Positions 24,405 to 35,620 of a stretch of 64,000 nt of DNA are shown here, piece after piece (positions within the stretch are counted from its first letter, which is position 1; each line of letters begins with the position of its first letter). The DNA lies in the NCBI GenBank assembly GCA_963969395.1, contig OZ017805.1, forward strand, positions 3,782,001 to 3,846,000, written 5' to 3'. The DNA is from Pseudoscleropodium purum. Lineage: Eukaryota; Streptophyta; Bryopsida; Hypnales; Brachytheciaceae. The notes below the pieces were generated by a model. It had not been told where the DNA came from and did no database searches. It saw nothing but the letters and a program-made list of their open reading frames with translations. A program made the position numbers and the translations under genes.

Positions 24405-26111
24405 ATGATCGAGCGCATCGTTCAATTTTATGAATCGGAAACAACATTGTTTTTAGACAATAAGTACATCAGATATCAAGAGGAGTGCGTGTCTAAATTC
24501 AAAGTAGACATGACATAGATGTTGTTGGATGCATTGAATGTGGCGAAGTGGCATGACGAAATGCATAAAACGTACTTCACCAAATGTTTGGAGAACAAGG
24601 TTCATGACGCTTTGTGGAATTCCAAAGTCATTTTGGTTAAATATGGCAAGAAATATCGACCGAATGACGCCCAGTTTGAAGAAGTGATTCTGAAAGCGGA
24701 CTTGTTTAGAGGGCGATGTACTCCATTCGCCAAAAAGCACAATCGAGTTGGTTCGATTGCTTGGTGGAAAAGCAATGATGGAGTTGCTGAAGCGGAAGGA
24801 CCAAACGGCACCTCATAGCACTTCCAGATACAGCACCCGTGATTGTTGTTGATGATAGAACGATGAGAGGTAGATATACAACGATTCGAAAGGTTCGTAT
24901 TGAAGGATGTCCAGGAATACTTCCTTATTGGGAGTTTGCGGCAAAGAAATCCATTCACCACCAAACTCGACCCGATCTTGCAAAGTTAGAACATCAAAAC
25001 GAATCAATGGCTGTTCGAATTCCACACGCGGGTGTGATACGGTTTGCTGCGGTGCACGGAACGACGTGTGAAGGTTATGCGTATTGGTGGAACTCTTCGA
25101 CAAATGTTGAATATGGATAAGGACTATCCAAACAACATAAAAATTTGTTTGATGTATACAAATCCAACCGAAGAGGAGGTTGTAAAAGCTCTCCGTTTAG
25201 GGCGATATCAGAAGAAGCGCACGGAGTTGACATGGGCGTTTATGCATATAATGTATGCAATGCATCTTGCTGGACATTTGCACAATGATCTTTCTCCGGA
25301 CAACATCTTGTTACATTTTCCAGAGGATGAGTCACGTGTGTACATTGGAGTTTGCGATTGGAGCATGACCACCTTAGCTTCTCAGCCAATGAAGTCTTTG
25401 TACACATTCACATCAGCAGATGAGATGAAACAAACTTTGTAGAGGAGATGGTGACAGGGTTGACGAATTTCAACGTCCGCCCCAAAATAGCATCCGTTTT
25501 CCGGACGTCCGGACGCACGAACGCTAGCGGACGCAGCGTCCTGACCGCCGTCAGAAAGCGGACGGGCGGGGCGGACAGCCCGACCGCCCGAGGCGGACGC
25601 CCAGATCGTGCGGACCAGATCAGTCCGCGCGTCGATCGGACGGCCGTAATCGGGCGGACGGATGGGCGGACAGGCGAACGGGGGATAGGCGGACGCTGCG
25701 TCCGCCAGGACGCGAATGCCAACGGACGCTACGGACACAGCGTCCGCGTCCGGACGTCCTGTTAACCCTGGATGGTGAGTAGATCCACGTATTGCATATT
25801 TGCATAAAGCAGGTGCAGATGTGGAAATCATTCCGATGTATTCACGTAAGTCGGAAGAGTATGCCATTCGAAAAATTGCTCGACAGATGGATGGAAACAA
25901 CATGTTAGAGGCGTATTTCAACTTGCTACGAAAAACACCTAGTGCGACACATTTTGCCTTTCATGACTTTGCAAAAGTGTTTTATGCTTACTTGAAGCGC
26001 ATTTCTTCAAAGATTGATGATGAAAATACTAGTTTGGCCCATGTCATTATGCGATTTTCTAATACATATCGTTGGCCGATGCCAGATGAACATTTCCGCC
26101 ATTTATATTAG
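24405..26111 (+). pseudogene. Protein-kinase-like gene (element gene 3), broken by a MITE
   Basis: Read from ATG 24405, mostly in one frame, with a stop at about 24511, a frameshifted segment from about 24818 to 25088 and the MITE at 25455. Kinase-like features in order are GRYTTIRKVRI (glycine-loop region), WEFAAKKS (AxK, ATP-binding lysine), HNDLSPDN at 25281 (catalytic HxDxxxxN loop) and CDWS at 25356 in place of DFG. After the MITE the frame resumes with AYLHKAGADVEIIP and ends at 26111. Removing 324 bp (316 + 8) keeps the frame, leaving only TAG (25440) and TGA (25452), both one G-to-A change from Trp codons. Original size was about 460 residues. Asn in HND and Trp-Ser in the DFG position mark an atypical kinase; activity is uncertain. 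Confidence 0.6.
25455..25770. mobile_element. CGTCCG-rich hAT-like MITE, 316 bp, with 8-bp target duplication
   Basis: Begins CAGGGTTGACGAATTTCAAC and ends GTTAACCCTG. It is flanked by perfect GATGGTGA copies at 25447-25454 and 25771-25778. An 8-bp duplication and CAGGG termini are characteristic of hAT-type MITEs. The interior is highly GC-rich with GTCCGCC motifs on both strands. It has no coding capacity of its own; ORFs across it are shadows. It sits inside the kinase-like gene. Confidence 0.93.
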
Positions 26112-26507
26112 ATTGGTAGTGCAGAAGTAGTAGTTGAATAGGTTATATAGGCATTAAAAATTAGTTTAGAAATATAGAGTTAGAATGAAAAAAATTATAT
26201 GTGCAATTAGCCAAATGTGCACAATGTATGGTATTCTATATTAAATTCAATACATTTTGCTCATATTGATTATGTTTGTATTTGAGTTGATCTCGATTTT
26301 TTAAATAGTATATATATATATTTGAAGTCACAAACTTTTTTAATTTGCCTTCTGAAAATGAATTGGAATTTTTTTATAGTTTCAAGACTATCATGGACTC
26401 ATGGTCAAACTTTATAATCTTTCAACTTATAAGAGACATTGTTTTAATAACAAATCGCGAACCATTGCACTTCATTTAACATTTAATTGTTTAAAGATTA
26501 AGGGAGT

Positions 26508-26670
26508 GACTGCGGGGTAGTTTGCGTAGGGCGGTCGGGGGAAGTAGGGCCGTCAAAGCGGACGGGGCGGATGGACGGGGCGGACGGGGTGACAGGCAGA
26601 CGGGGCGGTCCCGGCGGACGCTGCGGACACAGCGTCCGCGTCCGAACGTCTGGACGTCGTGTCAACCCTG
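26508..26670. repeat. Right-type terminal region of the CGTCCG-rich element family
   Basis: GC-rich block ending GTGTCAACCCTG. Read inward from 26670, the motifs ACGACGTCC, GGACGCGGACGCTGTGTCC and GCAGCGTCCGCC match the right end of the MITEs at 25455 and 50325 (the latter inverted). On its left it fades into AT-rich DNA, so it is a half element or the right end of the large element starting at 12313. Confidence 0.75.
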
Positions 26671-27538
26671 GTTCTGAAAAACCCTCCTCTTCTGTGTTTG
26701 TTTCTCTGTTCTTACTGTGCCTGCACCTCAACCTTGTGTTCTTTTTCATTGCTAGTGTTTGTGCTACTATTAGTATTTGTGCTCCTCTTCATGGTCAATA
26801 TTGGTATTCGTGCTTGTTATTTGTGTTGTTGTTTGTATACATGCACTTTGTATGTGGTGGGTGGTGGCTTCCTCTATGGTGTGTGGTAGCGGTTGAGGTG
26901 AGTTTTGCTATTTTTTAGTGTGTGTGTTTGTTGCCTGTTTAGATGTGTGCTTGTAGGTTTAGGATTTGTTGCATGGTGCTTGCAAGTGCATACTTGTTGG
27001 CTTCCAATTTTGCTTGTAGGTACTTGATTTTTTTTGTTTTTGCTTAGAGGTTTAAGATTGTTTGTGTACTTGCTTATTGCAGATTTAGGGGATATTATTT
27101 GTTTGTTTATTGACTTGCAATTTTGCTTGTAGGTGCTTGCTTTTTTTTTGCTTGTAGATTAGGGTTGTTTGTTTGTTTGCTTGCTTGTTGTAGGTGCTTG
27201 CTTACTTACTTATTTGTTTGCGTGTCAATCATATACATGCATTGTGAGTTTGTAAGTTGCTTTCGTTTTGCATTTAGGTAGTTTGTGTGTTTGGAGCTCT
27301 ATTCCAAGATTTTGGATTGAAGGTTGAACAACTTTACCTATGAATTTATATTCAAATCCATTCACTTCCTTTCATTTTTGCATTTTGCATTCTAAATTGG
27401 TTGCTTACATTTTTATATTTCTTGATTTGAAAATTGATAGTGAGGGTACATGATATTTGGTTAAAGTCTGTTCATCATTGTTGTTCCTAGAATTTGAGAA
27501 ATCTTTGTTGTTTGCATATTAGACAATCTTAAGAGGTG
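26671..27538. other. Strongly GT-rich strand-biased region; no gene
   Basis: The plus strand is rich in TTTG, GCTTG and TTGTAGGT motifs; GCTTGTAGGTGCTTG-like strings recur between about 26950 and 27200. The ORFs at 26571 and 26659 have hydrophobic, low-complexity translations and are not supported. Confidence 0.4.
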
Positions 27539-27608
27539 TTGGTGGCGACTTGAAGTGAATTAGAAAGCAAACATGTACTAGGTAGAAACCAATTCAAGTC
27601 GCCACCAA
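27539..27608. repeat. Inverted repeat with 16-bp perfect arms
   Basis: TTGGTGGCGACTTGAA at 27539-27554 is exactly the reverse complement of 27593-27608, with a 38-bp loop. The arms contain GACTTGAA/TTCAAGTC, the same core as the palindrome array that follows. Confidence 0.8.
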
Positions 27609-27701
27609 TTCATATTGATGTAGACTCAAGTTGCAACCTATTCAAGTTGACATCTTTATTTTATAGAGAATAGAAGCCTCCATTTGTCATTGTCTAAAGT
27701 A

Positions 27702-28618
27702 AATCAAGTTGAATCAACTTGAAATGAGACTAGCAAACATGCATAAAACATTAAAAGGAAAGAAAAACACTAACCTAATACCCTCTAGGCATGCAATTCA
27801 AGTCAAATCAACTTGAATCTTGTAACTTGTCAAAGAAAATAACAATCTTAACTTGAAATTCAAGTCATGTTGACTTGAATCTATTGTCAACTTGTCGTAT
27901 GTAAGAAAATAAGTCTCTAAAGTCTAAACTATACGATTCAAGTTGAATCAACTTAAATGGATAATGTGCAAATATCTAGGTATAAAATACACATGCAAAA
28001 GCAAACACCATCATTCTCTCCAAAAAATTATCAATTCAAGTTGCAATGACTTGAGTTTCATATCCTTTGTAAACTCAAAACCATAGGACTACACTAGATA
28101 ATTAATTTCTAGCAAACTTAAATAGAAAGATATGTGAATAACCACAACCAAAATAACACCATCAATTCAAGTTGCATCGACTTGAATCAATGTTTCCCCA
28201 TAAATTTTAGCAACTTGATGCTAAACTAGAAGAGAAATGTAGTGCATATAAAATAAGGTATATATAGCTTGATAAATTTAGTCAAAAACAACATACCATG
28301 AAATTCAAGTCGAAGCAACTTGAATTGTAACAACCCATTTGTTACAGACTTCGATTATAATAACATGCTCGAAGAAAGTACCAAAGTTTGTGCAACTTAA
28401 TTTCTAACATCCACTAAAAGGACATTCTTAAAAAAAACTACAAACTAAATGGGTAGAGTATTTTGTTAGGAGGGACTCTAAATTCAAGTCGACGCAACGT
28501 GAAATCATCATTTGAACTTTGCAGAGTTGACATTTTAAAATTTGCATCTTCTAAGGATAAAGGATTATTCAATCTTCAAAAACTTCTAATCCATAATTCA
28601 ACTAGAATCGACTTGAAA
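27702..28618. repeat. Array of nine 23-bp palindromes
   Basis: Near-palindromes built as ATTCAAGTYG, three variable bases, CRACTTGAAT start at about 27702, 27796, 27858, 27936, 28034, 28165, 28303, 28482 and 28596. All keep the same 23-base length while the AT-rich spacers (39-156 bp) are unrelated in sequence. Central bases differ between copies, yet the arms are usually complementary. Looser half-site pairs occur before the array at about 27630. It is not a CRISPR (eukaryotic context, unequal spacing, palindromic units). It could be protein-binding sites or the remains of small inverted-repeat insertions. Confidence 0.75.
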
Positions 28619-28655
28619 ATTAATATTGTTGCCCCTTGTTGTATAGATGGAGGAA

Positions 28656-28940
28656 TAGAAGAAACGTCTTCAACCTCATTTTACCCAAATTCTGCTTGAA
28701 GGAGACATGGACCCTGATGAGTATGGAGACAAGTTGGTCCTTAATGAGTGTTGGACTTGGAAGAAGCCACTAAATGTGGGGTATTGGAGTATCATCTTCA
28801 CTTTGGATTTTGAACATCTAAGCTTGCAAACAAAATGGAGGAACCAAGTTGTTACCCTTCCAACTTCATTGCACAAGATTGTCAGAAAACTTACTACCAC
28901 TACTAGAAATGTTCAACCAAAACAACAAAAATTCAATTGA
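28656..28940 (+). CDS. Possible coding fragment, unrecognised
   Basis: A plus-strand frame (77 codons from ATG 28707, beginning MDPDEYGDKLVLNECWTWKK) has balanced, Trp-containing composition. It is preceded in frame by further coding-like residues broken by a stop. No family is recognised. It may be an exon or fragment of the decayed region that follows at 30 kb, or chance. Confidence 0.22.
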
Positions 28941-29587
28941 TTTATGTTATTTGGAATAGTAGAATGACCATTTTATAACTTTCTATGAAAATCAACAAAA
29001 TGGCAAATTCTTTCTATTGATTTGAATAGTGCAATGACCAAATCAACAAGTTTTTGTTGAATTTGGAATCTTTAAAATCTTTTTGGAATCTTTTTGGAAT
29101 ATTTGAGAATCTAAGTATAATGATTTAAAAAAAATTAATCATGTAAAATTCATTCTTTTTTCAATTCAAAAAACTTTGGAGTCCATTCTCGCATAGTAGA
29201 ATAAAATATTTCAAAAAACTTAGAACCGAGAAAAGTTGTAAATTCAAGCTAACTTTCACCTGCCAAAATCCGTTTGTGATTTAGATCCTCAAATTAAAAG
29301 TTATAGATAAAAATCAAAGAAGGGTAGTTAGAAACATTTATTTTGACATTTTCAAACATCCTCTCTGATTTTTGTCCATAACTTTTTATTGGAGAGTCAA
29401 AATCACAAAAGGATTTTTGGAGGTGAAATTTAGTTTGAATTCACAACTTTTTTTATTCTAAGTTTTTTGAAAAAATGTGTTCTACTATGACTAAATGACC
29501 TCTGAAGTCCGCTGAAAATACAAAACACATGAAAAGACAATGAAAAAACTAAATATATAAAATTCTAGTTCTTGTGTGTCACTTAAA
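28941..29587. other. No gene seen
   Basis: AT-rich intergenic DNA with no supported features. Confidence 0.45.
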
Positions 29588-29740
29588 TATTTAGGTGGTT
29601 TAGTGGTTGGAACCTTGGACTTCCAAACATGAGGTTCAAGGTTTGAATCCCCTTGGAGGCACCCGCTTGCATGGTTGGTGGCCTAGATGGCTATCCAAGC
29701 AGAAAAAGAAATTATTTTAAATGGGCACCACCGAAAAAAA
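29588..29740 (+). mobile_element. tRNA-like SINE candidate
   Basis: TGGTTTAGTGGTTGG at 29596-29610 fits an RNA polymerase III A box, and GGTTTGAATCC at 29640-29650 fits a B box, with normal tRNA spacing (29 bases). A non-tRNA-like body follows, then an A-rich tail near 29730. A convincing cloverleaf is not visible, so it is more likely a tRNA-derived SINE than a tRNA gene. Target duplications were not identified. Confidence 0.45.
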
Positions 29741-29999
29741 AAAATTTAATTTAAAAAATTTAATTAAACTATTTTTATTTGTCCAAAAGAACAACAAAAA
29801 TAAAAAAATTTCAATTTGATTTTGTCCAAAACAACACCTTTAAAATGATTGAATCATTCAACAGATTTGAGTTGAAATTTTGTCGTTTTGGTCATGAATT
29901 TTTTAGTAGTGTACTAGTCCAAATGACGAGTTGGTGGTTTTATATATAACAGAAAATTTGGGACAAAAAGAACCACAGAAGAATATGTCTTCTCATATA

Positions 30000-32140
30000 T
30001 TGTGCCCAATTAGAGTATCACCTTTTTGACTACAGCAACTTGCAAAAGCCTTGAGAATTCTCTATTTATGAAGCTTCACAAAATCTAATTAATCACATTG
30101 AAAGAGGGCATTGGGTGGATAAGGAGGATGGTGCACTAAAACCAAATATCTTGGCATTAAAACTTTGCATAGTTGTCAAGGGCTTTGACAATTTTTAGAT
30201 CAAGAACAAGGTGAAGGTAGTTAATATGAGGCCCTTGTTGAACACAAAGGAGTACACAAGAGCAACGGGTGGTAATGGATCCTTTGTTGTTGAAATTGTA
30301 GGTACTCAATCAAGTAAGATGAAGAAGAAGACCACCTAAAAAGATGGTAAAGGCACTTTCATAGGTAGTTCATTGGCGACGACCAAGACTCGTGCAAAAA
30401 CCATTGCAGGGGCAATAGAAAAGTCCAAGAAGGACGACAACATGGCCTTGATTTTAACTAGAGTGTCAAAAGACCTTGCTAAGGAGGACGAAGAGATTGC
30501 CTACTTGGAGTCCTAAAAGATTTATGAAGACCACTGGATAGATTGCACAAACTCCTACATCTTTGGAGTTAACAAGAAATTTCTTATTGATATCAATTGG
30601 CTAGAAATCCCTTTGGAGAACAAATATGTGAGGGTACTAGAAGAAAGAAGGATCAAGGCAACGCTCCAATTCTACTTGGAGATGTTGGACCTGAACAAGA
30701 GGATGACATAGTGCATAACGCCCTTGAATTTGAAAGAGAACTCAAAATCATGGAACAACATCAAGAAGGAAAAATTTTAGATGATGAATGGTCAACTTAG
30801 TATGGAGGCCTCAAAGCAAAGTGAAGAACTTAGAAGGTGTGGAGGCTAAGTACAAGAAGTTTTAGACATGGGAATGTTTTGTTGTTTGGGATTCTAAAGT
30901 GTTGATCATTAGGCAAATTTTGGCATTCTACAATAGAACAAACCACCTCCATACTTACCAACCTATGTGAGCAACCAACATCATTAGCGCCAAAAATGTC
31001 TAGATCAACTTGGATTTGCCACCATTGCTAATAGAAGCAACAAAAATTGGGACAAATTGTCCTAGTTTGAAACCAAACAACAAAAGATATGCTTCTAGAA
31101 AAGAAGTGGATGATAAGTTGGACTCTCAAGTCAACTTGATTTGATTTGCTGGCTACAATGTCGTGATTGTAGTTTTCATCTAAGTATTTTAAGTTGATTT
31201 AACTTGAAATAGAATCTGTTTTAAGATTTTGAATTTTCTTAGAACAAGAATTTCATAACGCAGTGAAATTGCATTTTATCATGATTGATGAGAAGAAGCA
31301 CCAGGGGGGTTTGACAAAGAAGAAGCTAGCAAAGATTGGCATTTACAATGAGATCAAATTCATCACCTCATTGGATGAGGTTCATGGTCTCTAGAAGGAG
31401 GTTATCTCAAGTGAGTGTCATAGGCTTCTAATTGATCTAGAGACCCTCCAACCCTTTAAAAACTCTAAGGGTTGGGATACAAAAAGGAAGGAAATAATCT
31501 CCCACAAGTTTTTCAGATGGTTGGGAAATCTTCCGGGGTCTAGATTGAGGAAGTTGGCATTACACCTCTTGAACAAGACTCCAAATTGGAAGTTGCTTCA
31601 CTCAAAGGTCACCATGAAAAAGATGAACAAAGTAGTTGTGGATTGCTATAGCACAAAAGACTAGTTGGAGATGAATAAGTAAAAGTAACCAATACGCAAG
31701 TACTTCTACTATGAGAAGTACAACCTTGGCTTCTTTGACAATATTGGCAACTACCATGTGGAAGCATAGAAAGCCTTCAAGAGATAATACAATATCACAA
31801 AGTCCACCAACAACCTCTTATTGATTGGCTTGGGAAAGGAGTTCTTCTTGTAGATCAAAAGACCTAAAAATAAAAATAAGAGCGCAAAGGAACTCTTATA
31901 GGTTGCAGTAGAGTTCTTCAAGGTCTTTTTGCGAAGCAAGGGGAAGTACAAGAAGCTGGAGGCAAAGGTGTTTTTTGAAAATGCTAATATGTGGGTAGGG
32001 AGCAAAGAGTGGCGAGTGGGAAGCAGGGATTGATGAGTAGGGAGCGGTGCTTTTGGATGAAAATAAAAGAGCATAAATTTTATTGTTAGAATATTTGATG
32101 AAAATTTGGATGAAAAGTTCATTAAAAATTTGGTGAAAGT
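30000..32140 (+). pseudogene. Decayed unrecognised coding region
   Basis: One plus-strand frame reads as protein with scattered stops from about 30040 to 30720 (NILALKLCIVVKGFDNF, NMRPLLNTKEYTRATGGNGS, IYEDHWIDCTNSYIFGVNKK). After a frame change it continues to about 31150 (FQTWECFVVWDSKVLIIRQI). A second stretch runs from about 31265 to 31990 (KKHQGGLTKKKLAKIGIYNE, LPGSRLRKLALHLLNKTPNW, YYEKYNLGFFDNIGNYHVEA). The composition (Lys/Asn/Leu-rich, no low complexity) argues for former coding. I recognise no domain. It is probably a transposon gene; it lies just beyond the palindrome array. Confidence 0.4.
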
Positions 32141-32592
32141 TTAGGGGGCCCCAAAAAAGAGGAAGCATTGTCTTGTTAATTTGGTGATCTCGATGAGTTA
32201 GATCAATACTCGTAGATGACTTGCCCTATAATCGTTTTTGATTAATAAAACATCAAATATCTTAAAAAATTGGATATATATTTGTAAGAATAGAACTTGT
32301 GTGTGACCTCTCTCGGTACCAAGACCCCTTTATGCCTACAAGCATTTTACGACCTCTAGGCTCAACCTATTGTGAAACACATAGAGGAAGAAGTATTTAA
32401 AAAAAATTGGATATCTAATCTGAAGGAGTCTTGAGTCATGTATATGGTCCCCTATTCTCTTTTGATTTATTAGGTATCTACATTGTATTTCAAAAAAACA
32501 TATATCAAAGTAACGGAACTAATTGTTATAATCTTGCAAAAAGATTACCTTCTTATAACCGCTTTCGGTATTGAGAGATGTCTATGGTGCTC
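32141..32592. other. No gene seen
   Basis: AT-rich sequence between the decayed coding region and the second LTR-like element. Confidence 0.45.
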
Positions 32593-33774
32593 TGTCGCAG
32601 CACAGAGCAGGTCAATTCCCCATTATACTCACAAAAATCGCTCTAGAGTATAACTAAGTGACTCTAAAGATCGAACCCACGAGATCCTGTGAAGTATCTA
32701 GCTCTATTAAGCAGTTAAGCTCAGTCAGTATCCCAATCTTACTTTCCGGTCCTAGATCTAGAACCAGAAATACTACCACACCTGATGACTACAGACCGGA
32801 TTACTCCTTCTTCCGGTCCTACTAACTATCCGGTCCGTACAAATACCCAAATCCCAGGATCTCACAACTTTCGATCCTGGAAATCCGTCCTGACCAATCC
32901 GGTCGGAATGGTCATCCTGTACCCGTAATCCTATCCGGTTTGGTTTTGCCTCTGTTTCACCATCAAAGGGGTCGCCGCTTAATTTTGAGAGTGGTAGGCC
33001 CACCACTCCTTCCGTGACTTATAGTGGCTGAAGACCCATTGTCCTACTTCCTAAACTCCTAAGCTAATCCGGATCCGGTTTGGTCCTTCACAACAACCCA
33101 GATAGCAATCCGGGTCGTAGGTCACACAAAGACCCCACACTCGACCCTCTCGTACTACAACGACCTTGATGCTACTTCCGATCCGTGCGAAGACAGGTGG
33201 TTACAAGTGCACCCGTCCGTTCCAACATCAACTAAAGTTCTTCCGTTACCCATACGGGTGGTGAGACCTCACAGGAGATCGGACACTCAACCGGATTTCC
33301 CACCCGAGAGTTCTAGCGCAGCTAAGGAATCCCTCCCTACCCGCCTAGCCTAACAACGGCTTTCTCACCCGGAATCTCAAACTCTAGACGTGCTGAGGAA
33401 CTAAGTTCACTCCCAACTCTTCGGTACCTACTCACATGCACCTAGGATCGGAAAATAAACACCAAGGGGAGAAATCACTTGCCAACGAACTCGTACTATC
33501 CTAACTCCACATCATACAATCCTGTCGCGCTGGAGAGAGATACACAACGAAGAGAATAGAAAGGTACAAGAAGTTTGCAAAATGAACAACTCCCAATTCC
33601 CATCGCAGGAACCGATTTATATACAAAGGGTAAAAACCCTAAAAGCACAAAAAGGAGCGGAAAACCCGTAGGGGTCCGCTGCCTCCTTAATCTAACTTCC
33701 GGTCTAACCTAATACTGTTGAGCCGGATCCGGATCCGGATCCGCTCCTACTCCTAATTGAAATTAAAATCCTAT

Positions 33775-35438
33775 CTACCCTACAACTCTAGATCCTATCG
33801 TCGGGCTTCCGGTCTCCGGGACTAGCTCCTCGAAAACTTCACTCAAATTCCGGACCCGTTCCCCCTCCGTAGGATTCGGTCCGGGTGGAGACTCCAGGTC
33901 GATGGTGATATCCGGTCTCGTGCCCGGAGTCCCAGTCCGTGCAGACTTCTTGGACTCAGGAGTCCAATCCTTCCTGTCCTTCGCCATAGTTGCATCCGGA
34001 AAGAGGTCCGGTAGTGAGATGTCCGAAAGGTGAATACCTTTGTCGCACGTCGCTCCCGTCAGCTTCCGGCTGCTCTCCTCGATCCGGTCCGCTGCCTTCC
34101 GCCCCTCCACCATTGCCGTCTCCACCTGCTCGGCGAAGTCCGCGAGAATCCGGACCATCCGGGAACCGGATAGTTTCTTCTCTTCGTGGATCTTCTCGTC
34201 GAAGAGCTTCGCCTTGGCCGCTGCCGTTCCGGTCTCTCCCAGGACCGCCTTGATCTGCTCGGCCACCTTCCGAGTCTCCTCCGCCATCTCCCGAGCGGCC
34301 GTCACGTCTTCCTGATAGGCAAAAAGTGTTGCCTTCAGTTTATCTACCTCCTCCTGCAACCGGCGGATCTCGGCTTCCTGCTTCCGGGTCTCTTCCGGAT
34401 TCGTGATGCATTGCGCCACTTGTTCCGCCAATTTGCTGTCCGGTGCAGCACCCACCAACTTGCCGATCGCCGCAAGCATCCTGTGCTTGACCTCCCAATC
34501 TGCCCTGATGTTGCAGAGGACGTTGATCAGACCGTTGAACGGATCTTGCATATCCGGATCTCCCCCGGAATTGGTCTTCTCGGCTTCCGGTTTCTCCTCC
34601 GGGGCCGGTTTGTCTTGACCGGGAGGCATCCCGCGCTTGTGTGGAGGCGTCAGCTTCTGTCGCTTGATCGGCGGCATCGGCTCCTCCTCTTCCTCGCTGG
34701 ACTCCCGGTCTGACCCGGAATCGGATTCCGCCTCGTCATCCGTCTCCGACTCCCCATACTTCAGGAGCACTTCCTGCGTCTTCCTCACCCTCTCCTCCAT
34801 GTCGGTGAGGACTTGGTTCTCCCGATAGAGGTGGAAGAGATAAGGGCACACTGGAGTGGCCCTTTTCTTCCCAACCCTACTAACCAGCTGGGCCACGAGA
34901 TCGGAAATGATCCGTGCCCAGTCCACTTTCCGGGTACCACTGAGGGCACCGAAAATGGTGTTGCCGAGGGTGATCGTCACCCTGGTCGGCTTTTCCGGGT
35001 GAAGAACCGGAACCAGGAATTGCAGGAGCCGACGGTGTCGGTCATCCAAGCAATCCTCGACCGCGTATCCGTCCTTCGGGTTGACGGCTCCCTTGAACTT
35101 CCCTCGGACAAACTCATCCTTCCGGCTCGCCATCCCCAAACCTCCTGCCCGGAAACCGTAAACCATTCTCCACATCCCCTCGTTCTAGTTGACGGGAGTT
35201 CCTCTCACGGTGTTGTCAAACTGGTTGGACAACTTTCCGAGGAGCTCCTTGACCATTCTCTCCTCCCTAAATCCCAGGGTTTCTCGGCAAACCCTACGCA
35301 ACCCATGGATTTGAGATCATCCATGAGTTCAGACTTTTCCGGCTCTGTGGAGGGAATAACCGGAATAACTTTCCGGAGCTTCACCTCACCTCCAGAGGGA
35401 CTCGCTGGTCTAGACCTACGTAGCGGAGGCATTCCCAC
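33775..35438 (-). pseudogene. LTR-encoded coiled-coil protein, copy 2 (frameshift and stop near N-terminus)
   Basis: The same reading frame as 21130-22794. A 466-codon ORF is open from 35175 to 33775 and includes the Arg at the position mutated in copy 1. Upstream, a Trp codon has become TAG at about 35185, and one base is missing in a run of C at about 35275, so the natural start at 35438 is out of frame. The domain order is as in copy 1: N-terminal FLVPVLHPEKP domain, SSEEEEE acidic linker, coiled coils. The ancestor was therefore intact across the whole length when the copies separated. Confidence 0.75.
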
Positions 35439-35613
35439 TCGAAACTACCTCACTCTCTCCTAGCCGCACGTCCCGTTCCTCACTTTCTCTCTCTGATCTC
35501 AACCGGAATTAAAACGAACAGAACATAAATGCACAGACGCACAAACGACAAAAACTCAATCGTGCGCTCAAGGTCGAGTTTCTAAAAGGGGGTGCAACAG
35601 TGAAAGCTCCTCC

Positions 35614-35620
35614 TTTTATA
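35614..35620 (-). promoter_or_regulatory. TATA box of the LTR-like element, copy 2
   Basis: The minus strand reads GGGACTATAAAAGGAGGAGC, at the position equivalent to the TATATAA of copy 1 and about 180 bp before the natural start codon. Confidence 0.6.

Noticed and set aside
25408..25921. Several 100-179-codon ORFs across the MITE at 25455 (and similar ones at 50275-51084)
   Set aside because: GC-rich MITE sequence has few stops in any frame; translations are Arg/Pro/Ala repeats with no domain.
27702..28618. CRISPR array
   Set aside because: Units are palindromic 23-mers, spacers vary from 39 to 156 bp, and the context is a plant genome with no cas genes.
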